Of a DNA stretch of 64,000 nt, positions 57,566-64,000 are shown in pieces. The translations under genes were made by a program, and so were the position numbers. This DNA is from Rhipicephalus microplus. Its lineage: Eukaryota; Arthropoda; Arachnida; Ixodida; Ixodidae. The notes beneath the pieces were generated by a model. That model made no database searches, was not told the DNA's origin, and saw only the letters and a list, made by a program, of their open reading frames with translations. The first letter of the stretch is position 1. Each line of letters opens with the position of its first letter. The stretch is taken from positions 320,422,017 to 320,486,016 of the forward strand of contig NC_134710.1 in NCBI RefSeq assembly GCF_043290135.1, written 5' to 3'.

Positions 57566-57823
57566 CCCACGTGTGTTCTTGTTGCTCCTGGGTAGAAGTG
57601 GCTATCCCCTGTGGCACATACCCGTATACCAGCGGCACATACTCGCCCGTGGGTATGTTGTGCCACTGTCTGGCGGGAAGTGTTTGACGACGTTCGCGAT
57701 GGGATTGTGACATAATCATGTCTTGACCAGCGCGTCATATTCGTCGAACCATCTTACCCTCCCATGCTAATTTTGGTTAACGCCAAGTTAAGGGGGTGAC
57801 CACGAGAGCACCCAAACAAAAGC

Positions 57824-57824
57824 G

Positions 57825-57883
<59 letters not shown>
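57824..57883 (+). repeat. (GATA)n microsatellite
   Basis: About 15 uninterrupted GATA units, lying between the tRNA-headed SINE and the truncated 3' end of the Gypsy element. Confidence 0.96.
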
Positions 57884-57884
<1 letters not shown>

Positions 57885-57952
57885 CGCTCAAAGCCGCCGA
57901 AGTTTGCTAAGAAATGCTTCGCATTTAAAAAAAGAAAAAAACGTACATGCAT

Positions 57953-58831
57953 TCATGATATGGCAGCAGAAGGATTAAAGTGGGCAAGTATGGGTGGCGT
58001 AGTTAAGCATCTGATGAGAGCGGTGATAGCTTCAGCCTGCACAGGGCCCCATGAGAATGTGGTATCTTTCTTCAGCAAATCTGTGAGTGGCCTAGCAACG
58101 TCGGCAATGATTTTCACAAAACGACAAATGTACGGGCATAAGCCGATGAAGCCCCGGGCGTCAGTTGTAGAACAGGGCACCGGAAAGCAGCGGACAGCGT
58201 GGATCTTTTCGAAATTTAGTTGGATGCCATCGGTGTTTACAAGATGGCCCAGAACAGTAATCTGGTGGCGACCGAATTGACATTTCTTAGAATTCAGTTG
58301 TAGCCCAGCTGTTCGGAAGGCTGTGGGAATAGGAGCGAGACACGTCAGGTGTCTGTCGGAAGTAGATGAAAAGACTATCGCATTGTCTATGTAATAGATA
58401 CAGATAGACCACTTATAACCGCACAGGAGAGAGTCCATCATCCGTTCGAATGTCGCAGGGGCGTTACATAGTCCAAAAGGCATGACCTGAAACTGGTATA
58501 AACCATCAGGTGCAATGAAGGCTGTCTTCTCGTGGTCTATTTCATCAACAGGTAGCTGCCAGTAGCCGGACCGGAGATAAATAGACGAGATGTATATATA
58601 GCTCCGCGCAGGCAGTCCATCGCGTCATCGATGCCCGGTAGCAAGTATATGCTTTTTCGCGTGATCTTGTTGAGGTGGCGATAGCCAACGCAGAAGCGCC
58701 AGGTATACACCGTCTTTTTTCTCCACAAGGATGGCAGGGGACGCCCAAGGCCTATTTGATAATTGTATGACAAGTTTGCTGAACATTTTGTCAACTTCCG
58801 CTTGGATAACTCTGCACTCAGTGGGAGACAC
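57953..58831 (-). pseudogene. Gypsy reverse transcriptase (broken)
   Basis: Fragments in three frames: EVDKMFSKLVIQLSNRPWAS and PAILVEKKDG (58831-58710), then RFCVGYRHLNKITRKS (58720-58600), then MPFGLCNAPATFERMM through the palm and thumb (58483-57953). The YxDD catalytic motif reads YIDN: the second catalytic Asp is Asn (codon at 58384-58382). FIGLCPYICRFVKIIADVAR and PLTDLLKKDTTFSWG form the usual connection region. The RNase H active-site region is missing at the truncation. Confidence 0.85.
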
Positions 58832-58870
58832 GATAGGGGCGTCAGCGACTAGGACTGTCGTCGCCAGTGT

Positions 58871-59460
58871 TCATATACTGTGCTGAACGGCGGATTTTCG
58901 CCCTAGAGTTCTGTTGTCGAAATCAATAATGTCGGTATATGACGCGAGAAAGGGACGGATGTCAATAGTTTGCACAAGGTTGAGGTCGGGTGCAAACATC
59001 TTCGAGAAACGATTCGGCAGAGAACAGATGCTGTTAGCTACCGGAGATTGCAGTAAATCAGTCTCGGTGGAGAGAGCCGCGATTTCAAATTTGTCAGCAT
59101 AAGATATATTGGCCAAGAATACGCCACGAGGAAGCACTGGAAGGCACAAGCTGAAATTTAGAAGTGGGAGCGAGGTGCAGTTATCAGTGACAGTCGCAAG
59201 CGTATATGGAATGGCAACGTTGTGGCTCAAAAGGACGTCGGTGAGGGGAAGAAGGATATATTGACCACCGGGAGCCCGTGACTGTGCGCTGAAAACGACG
59301 CAGGTGGTTGCCTGAGGTGACAGCCGTACATCCTCAAGAGAGCACATGGGCGGTGGAGCAGTGTGGGGTTCAGCAACTATCTGAGGCAGCTCTAGTTGAA
59401 GGATGCCGGTAGCACAATCAATAGGAGCACAATGATTCGACGAGAAATCCACGCCTAGGA
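58871..59460 (-). pseudogene. Gypsy protease C-terminal part and protease-RT linker
   Basis: Begins with VILGVDF-like residues (the hydrophobic ILGxDF motif of retropepsins, split by a frame change near 59460) and IDCATGILQLEL, then about 180 residues of linker with RFSKMFAPDLNLVQTIDIRP, which normally precedes the RT. A stop at 58871 separates it from the RT frame. Confidence 0.7.
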
Positions 59461-59612
59461 TAACGTCCTAAGGGCAGTGGTCAATCACGGCTAAAATGAC
59501 AAAAGTAGTTTGATCGACTATACTTTAGCGGCAGTGCACAGACCAAGAACCATCGGCGTGCGGCCATCAGCCACACGGAGTATTTGTGCAGCCGCTGGTG
59601 TCAGAACTTCCT

Positions 59613-59966
59613 TTAAACGTGTGTGTATAAGCTTGAACTCATGACCAAAATGCTTGCGCCGGTGTCGACAAGTGCTTGTAGAGGTATGCCGTCTACTTCA
59701 ACGTCTATTACACTTCGAGTGTTGGGAACGTTGGGAACGGAGGGAGGATTTGCTGCTGAAGTCATCAATGCAGCACCACCTCCGGGGGCTGCATTTCTCA
59801 GTTTCCTGAGACGGTGCGGCCGGAAGCCACGGGGACGAGAACCGCCGTGAATACGGCGAACGGGACGATGGGCTACGTGCTGGTGGCAAACGACACTGGC
59901 GCCCACGTGGTGAAGGCGAGCGGCTATACCAAGTGTTCCAAGTATACTCAGCGGCATTGGACTCAT
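59613..59966 (-). pseudogene. Gypsy retropepsin N-terminal part
   Basis: The frame contains VEVDGIPLQALVDTGASILV. DTGAS is the aspartic-protease active-site triad, here intact, followed by MSSSLYTHV and a stop at 59613. The next block (AAAQILRVADGRTP) continues in another frame, so the protease domain is split. Confidence 0.8.
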
Positions 59967-60321
59967 GGGCAGGTGAAAAGGGGTGGATGGTACCGTCAGA
60001 ACGGGTCATATTGGTCGTTGTACGAGGTGCCGAGGGCCATGCGTTGTGGCAGTAACGAGAAATATGTCCAACGCAGTGGTAGTTGAAACATATAGGGTGG
60101 TCATCCGCAGTTTGCCACTCAGCCGGGTCGCGAGTGCGTAGAGAAAACCGTCGGGTGGGGGAGGGTACCGCAAAAGAGTGTTCATTGTCGCTGGGCGCGA
60201 TGACAGGGCACGCGGAATGCGCTCCGATGTTTTGAAGCTCCTGGTGCACGCTGACTTGAAAAAGAGGAACGGTAGCAGGAGTGGCATCGGTGCTGCGCGA
60301 ATAGAACGCTGAGGGCGCCAT
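59967..60321 (-). pseudogene. Gypsy gag C-terminal part with zinc knuckle
   Basis: The frame contains PICFNYHCVGHISRYCH. The CCHC knuckle (C-x2-C-x4-H-x4-C) has Tyr instead of the second Cys, so metal binding is probably lost. Arg/Ser/Pro-rich sequence follows and reads on to 59698 in the same frame, overlapping the protease frame. Confidence 0.7.
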
Positions 60322-60366
60322 TGCTTCTAGTTCTCGACGAACAAAGCTTGTATGGTCTTCCTGGGG

Positions 60367-61005
60367 CTATGAACGTCGTTTCGCGGACTGATCTTCGCAA
60401 GACGACGTTGCAGCGGTGTTTGGAAGTCTAGCGAATGGTTGGAGAACGGGGCGAATTTTCACTTGCTGGAACTCACGAAACTCTTTGATTGCGTCCACGG
60501 TGGAACAGCCCTTGCACATCAGGACATTGAATGCGTCGTTGGCGATCTCTTTCAGCACATTTCCCACCTTGAGATTTTCTGTCATGTCCCTGTCGGCCTT
60601 TAGGCAGATGGCCAGCACGTCTTGAATGTATGAGAGGTATGACTTCGTTGAGAACTGGGCATGGCAGGCGAATTTCTTTTTGGCGGCGATCATACTATCT
60701 GGCAGGTTTGCCAAACACCTCTCGCTTTTTTTCTTTGATTGGTACCAGCTTGTGGGTTCTTCGTTGTTTTCATGCCACACCTTGGCTGTGCTTCTCAAGT
60801 AAAACAACACATTAGGCAACTGAAGTGTGGGATCCCATCTGTTCGACCCACTCACGCGTTCGAAAATGGCCAACCAATCGTCAACGTTGACGTCATCAGT
60901 CCTGCAGAATGTACCGGGATCCTTAATTGGCCTGAAAACGTACGGTGGCGACGCCGTGTTCAACGAAGACGCTGACGTTGACGCGGAATGCTCAGCGTTG
61001 GTCAT
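60367..61005 (-). pseudogene. Gypsy gag N-terminal part
   Basis: I place the start at the ATG 61005 (MTNAEHSASTSASSLN) because the frame upstream runs back into the primer-binding site and LTR. Downstream are DDVNVDDWLAIFERVSGSN, RWDPTLQLPNVLFYLRSTAK and VWHENNE, the conserved retrotransposon gag core, then a helical region to a stop at 60367. About 212 residues. The capsid-like core is intact; the frame is broken just before the knuckle. Confidence 0.85.
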
Positions 61006-61058
61006 AGCTGGGAAAGCGATGCGACGTCCGCTGCGGAACTCCGTTGCCTGATGTTGTA

Positions 61059-61074
61059 CCCAGTACCTCCACCA
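61059..61074 (-). other. Primer-binding site of the Gypsy element
   Basis: The minus strand reads TGGTGGAGGTACTGGG, beginning with the TGG complementary to a tRNA CCA end, three bases downstream of the LTR end CCGTAACA. The tRNA identity was not determined. Confidence 0.55.
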
Positions 61075-61077
61075 ATA

Positions 61078-61300
61078 TGTTACGGCATTGGTGGCATAAG
61101 AGCAAAATATATTTACAGAGTAAAAGCGTAGGCAAGAGTTACGATGGTCGATTGACATACTCGCGCACCTGTCAGCTGTTTATGCCTCTTCGTTTTCCTT
61201 CACTTTATCTCCGTAAGAACTTTCTGCACCAATCAAACTGCTTTGCGTGTTTTAAGCCGATGAATAAACCAGCTTCATAAGGAACCTTAACACGTTTGAA
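61078..61300 (-). mobile_element. Partial 5' LTR of the Gypsy element
   Basis: On the minus strand it ends CCGTAACA just before the primer-binding site; an AAATATATTTTG stretch about 30 bp inside the end may hold the polyadenylation signal. The outer (U3) boundary cannot be seen, because no second LTR is present to compare. Confidence 0.5.
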
Positions 61301-63833
61301 TGTCAAACTTGGTGGCACTTAATGTATCATCAAAAGAACCAGCTAGAATATTTACGAAGCATTGTTCTATTAGCTCTTTTGAAGTTGATATTGCAGCGCC
61401 TCGACATTAAAGTATGTAGCAGTAAAACAATCACTGGCAGTTCGTCCCAATTAATGACTGCGGTGGTTAAAAGCAATTTTTTCTATTTCACTCGAGAAAT
61501 TGGTATCGTACATGGACCAGAAGAAGTGCGTATTTGAAAAGAGAATGTGATGAAGAAGAAGTAAACTAAAGTTAGATCAGAACACTGGTGAAGTTATGCG
61601 TGGCTCACTAAAACTACCGTCTAATATGGCACTCCCAAAAAAAAGTTTAAGAAACTGACTTCGATGCCAATTTTTTCCGCCATCTTGGAGAAAATTTGGC
61701 GGAGAATACACAAGAGAACACGCCAACGTTAAGACAAAAAGCATGAAGACAAATGTTTATTGTAACGGGGCAGTCTGATTTCTTTTATTATAGGCGAGGG
61801 TGTGGGGGATCCGACACTGAAACGGATGATTAGGAGTATCATAAACATTGCATTACGGCCCACAGCCCTGACCAGTGATCGAGCAGATTATTTTACTACA
61901 CGTTTCTCGCAGTCAATTCATTTCCCAGAGATAAAAATCATTCCTCTGAAATGGCCCTTGATTTTGTTTCTAGAAGTTGCGACAGACGAATTGAACGAAG
62001 ACAATGCTGGCGGAGAAGAAGATAAGAGGAGGTAAAGCGGGCGAGATTAGGAGGCTGCCGAAATCACGCCCCCATTCATTTTTTCCCCTCTATTCTCGCG
62101 CCTTGGATTCTCGGTACAGCTCGGCTGCTATCCACATCCCACGCGTGCTCCCAGAGGGCTGTACCCGCAGGACGCCAACGATCCCTCTTTTCCCCAAAAT
62201 GTTATTATCGGGATCATCTCGGCGCGGGTCCCTGAAAATGAGCGGCCGCGAGCTCTTCTCCCTTTTGTCTCGCGGGGATTGCTCCTGCCCAATTGGTGGC
62301 AGGCAGGCCCACCGAGCGACGCTCGGATTCCACGGCTGACGTGAAGGGATTTCACTCGCGTCAACGCAATATCATCGAGGATTACTATATCGTCTCGCCA
62401 TTCTCCCTCTCGTCCTTGCGATGATATCTGTGACGTGATAAGGCCAATCGACCTTGGGTAGCGTTGCGAAGCTGTTACAAAGAGATGATGCTCGTGTCCC
62501 AGCCACTTCTCCATACTTTATTTGTTATTTTTTTTCTTGAAAGTTTTGACATAGTGGTCTTCCGTTGGAATGCGTATCACGGTTTATTGTATAAATAATT
62601 GCTGTACCAACCTTCTGCGCTGCCGTTTACTCTCGCTAGACGTAAGTACACGAAAGCAAACTGCCTGAAGAAGATTTAACAAGACAAAGAAATCAAACTT
62701 ATGCTTGCAAAGTATGCAAGATTATGAAAGAACGAATGATGAAAGCTTACTCGAATGCTTTACATATAGATGGATACTGAGCGACTAATCATGCTCGTGC
62801 TTGAGGAGGCCAGTGAAGAACACACGAAAAGGGGCGCCCATAAAATTAAAGACAAATTCCCACACTAGTATAAAGTATACAGCTTTCTGATGCAGGGGGT
62901 TCACGAAATGTCGTAGACAAGACGCTTGTTGATTCCACGGCTGACGGTTGTCCCGTCCACGATGTTCTGTTTTCGACGACCACTCGCCGATCGGTGCCCG
63001 TCAGCGAAATTCCCTAATCGTCTCTCAATCTTTACATTTTTCGCAATCTCCCGCCTTATCCCTCCCCTGATGAACGACTGCTGAGGTGTCACACTCTGAC
63101 GCAGACAGTTGAGGGGTTCACTTTTCTCTTCAATTCCTATTGTGTAATCGTTCTCCCCCCTCCTTCTGCCGTCGTCTTAGTGCTTTGCGATATGTACACC
63201 TCTCATTTTGTGCTCGAATCGCGGATTCACCTGCAATTATTCTCGAACGCCATCCCGTATAACGAGGCAGGTGGCTGTTTTATCTATAGACGCTGCGAGA
63301 GAGAAGAAAACAAAGAAGGTGTAGGTTCCAAAGACGGGCTGCTTAAAAAAATTGATAGTTTTTTGGTGACAATGTTTGGCGCAAAGTTGTGCCCTACATC
63401 TGGAGTACCGATGAAGTTAATACTGTAATTCTTAAACCTGCGCTGCGAGTACGTTATGAAAAAAAGGAAGAAAATAAACCAGCAGTGCGGAATAGACACG
63501 CAGGACACACAATAATAAAGGAGAGTTGTGGGATGTTTTTCATCTAGATGCAGCTTACAGGTACATAATTGGCCACACAGACACAGAGAGCATAGATACT
63601 CGTTCGTGCCATATCTAAAAAGTATAGAGTGTTTGCCAAGCTTTTTTTTTCACTTTCAGTTCAGGAGCTTTCCTTTCAATCACGAAGGGTAAAATAAACA
63701 TTGATTTTGTTCTTTGTAACAACCAAGGATGAGACACGCGCTTTTTTTATTTCACTGTGATGGAGTTTCACCCTCAAAAGCAGTTACCACAATTTAGCGC
63801 AGCCTACGTAGCTCTGTGAAATTATCAATTTTT
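61301..63833. other. No recognisable gene
   Basis: A GC-rich block at 62100-62350 carries frames on both strands without domains. A frame at 63180-63428 is unremarkable. No repeat family was recognised. Confidence 0.4.
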
Positions 63834-64000
63834 GATTGATATGTGGGGTTTAACGTCCCAAAACCACCATATGATTATGAGAGACGCCGTAGTGGAGGGC
63901 TCCAGAAATTTAGACCACCTGGGGTTCTTTAACGTGCACTCAAATCTGAGCACACGGGCCTACAACATTTCCGCCTCCATCGGAAATGGAGCCGCCGCAG
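63834..64000 (-). repeat. tick tRNA-SINE, cut by the window end
   Basis: Starts with the GATTGATATGTGGGG tail complement, then TTTAACGTCCCAAAACCACC, AGTGGAGGGCTCCAG, TTCTTTAACGTGCACTCAAA and ACATTTCCGCCTCCATCGG. The window ends inside the body, before the tRNA-like head. Low divergence suggests a young copy. Confidence 0.96.

Larger units (their letters stand above)
57953..61080 (-). mobile_element. Ty3/Gypsy LTR retrotransposon, 3'-truncated and frameshifted
   Basis: On the minus strand, in order: LTR end (CCGTAACA, 61085 to 61078), primer-binding site, gag, zinc knuckle, retropepsin, reverse transcriptase and the start of the RT-RNase H connection. The copy ends at about 57953, losing RNase H, integrase and the 3' LTR. 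At least four frame changes (near 60350, 59650, 59500 and 58600-58710) and altered catalytic residues show that it is inactive. The RT (MPFGLCNAPATFERMMDSLL) is clearly of Ty3/Gypsy type. Confidence 0.9.

Overview
The window looks like intergenic and intronic DNA from a hard tick (Ixodidae, probably a metastriate such as Rhipicephalus or a relative). This is inferred from many copies of a tRNA-derived SINE of the tick (Ruka-like) type: tRNA-like A and B boxes, a conserved body and an ATCAATC-type tail. Very long microsatellites, several DNA-transposon classes, decayed LINEs and a decayed Ty3/Gypsy element support this. No bacterial gene organisation is present. Most long open frames are chance frames in simple repeats or shadows of transposons.

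Layout. 1-18.5 kb: gene-poor, with SINEs, a LINE 3' end (8.9-9.5 kb), a 1.5-kb terminal-inverted-repeat element with a TA target duplication (14.4-15.9 kb) and a solo LTR (17.4-17.8 kb). 18.6-18.8 kb: the best host-gene evidence, a minus-strand exon resembling the N-terminal region of choline/carnitine O-acyltransferases. 21.8-22.7 kb: a candidate two-exon plus-strand gene for a 104-residue protein with matched splice phase. 23-38 kb: a MITE, two SINE families (two Ruka-like copies keep clear target-site duplications), a candidate 75-bp minus-strand exon (31.35 kb) and a candidate GC-rich first exon (33.0-33.3 kb). 38.8-41.3 kb: a LINE (endonuclease plus reverse transcriptase, minus strand) hit twice by the same roughly 350-bp repeat in opposite orientations, and also carrying a perfect 47-bp palindrome. 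48.7-52.9 kb: nested transposons, namely a pogo-like element bounded by inverted repeats and TA, containing a hAT-like element with an 8-bp target duplication, a roughly 400-bp TATC array, and a minisatellite split by a PIF/Harbinger element. 53.6 kb: an exon-like open segment of unknown product. 55.5-57.6 kb: tRNA-derived SINEs, TA arrays, a fragment with a hammerhead-ribozyme core typical of Penelope-like elements, and an LTR piece fused to a SINE. 57.9-61.1 kb: a frameshifted Ty3/Gypsy gag-pol with primer-binding site and LTR end.

The most unusual signals are: (1) the hammerhead ribozyme motif at 56.41-56.45 kb, flanked on both sides by TA repeats; (2) an LTR family (17.4 and 56.7 kb) whose U3 carries several heat-shock-element-like motifs upstream of a TATA box and TCAG initiator spaced identically in both copies; (3) the nested transposon stack with readable target duplications; and (4) the small two-exon candidate gene. 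All calls come from reading the sequence by eye; no alignment or database search was run, and boundaries are good to a few bases only where target duplications or splice sites are visible.
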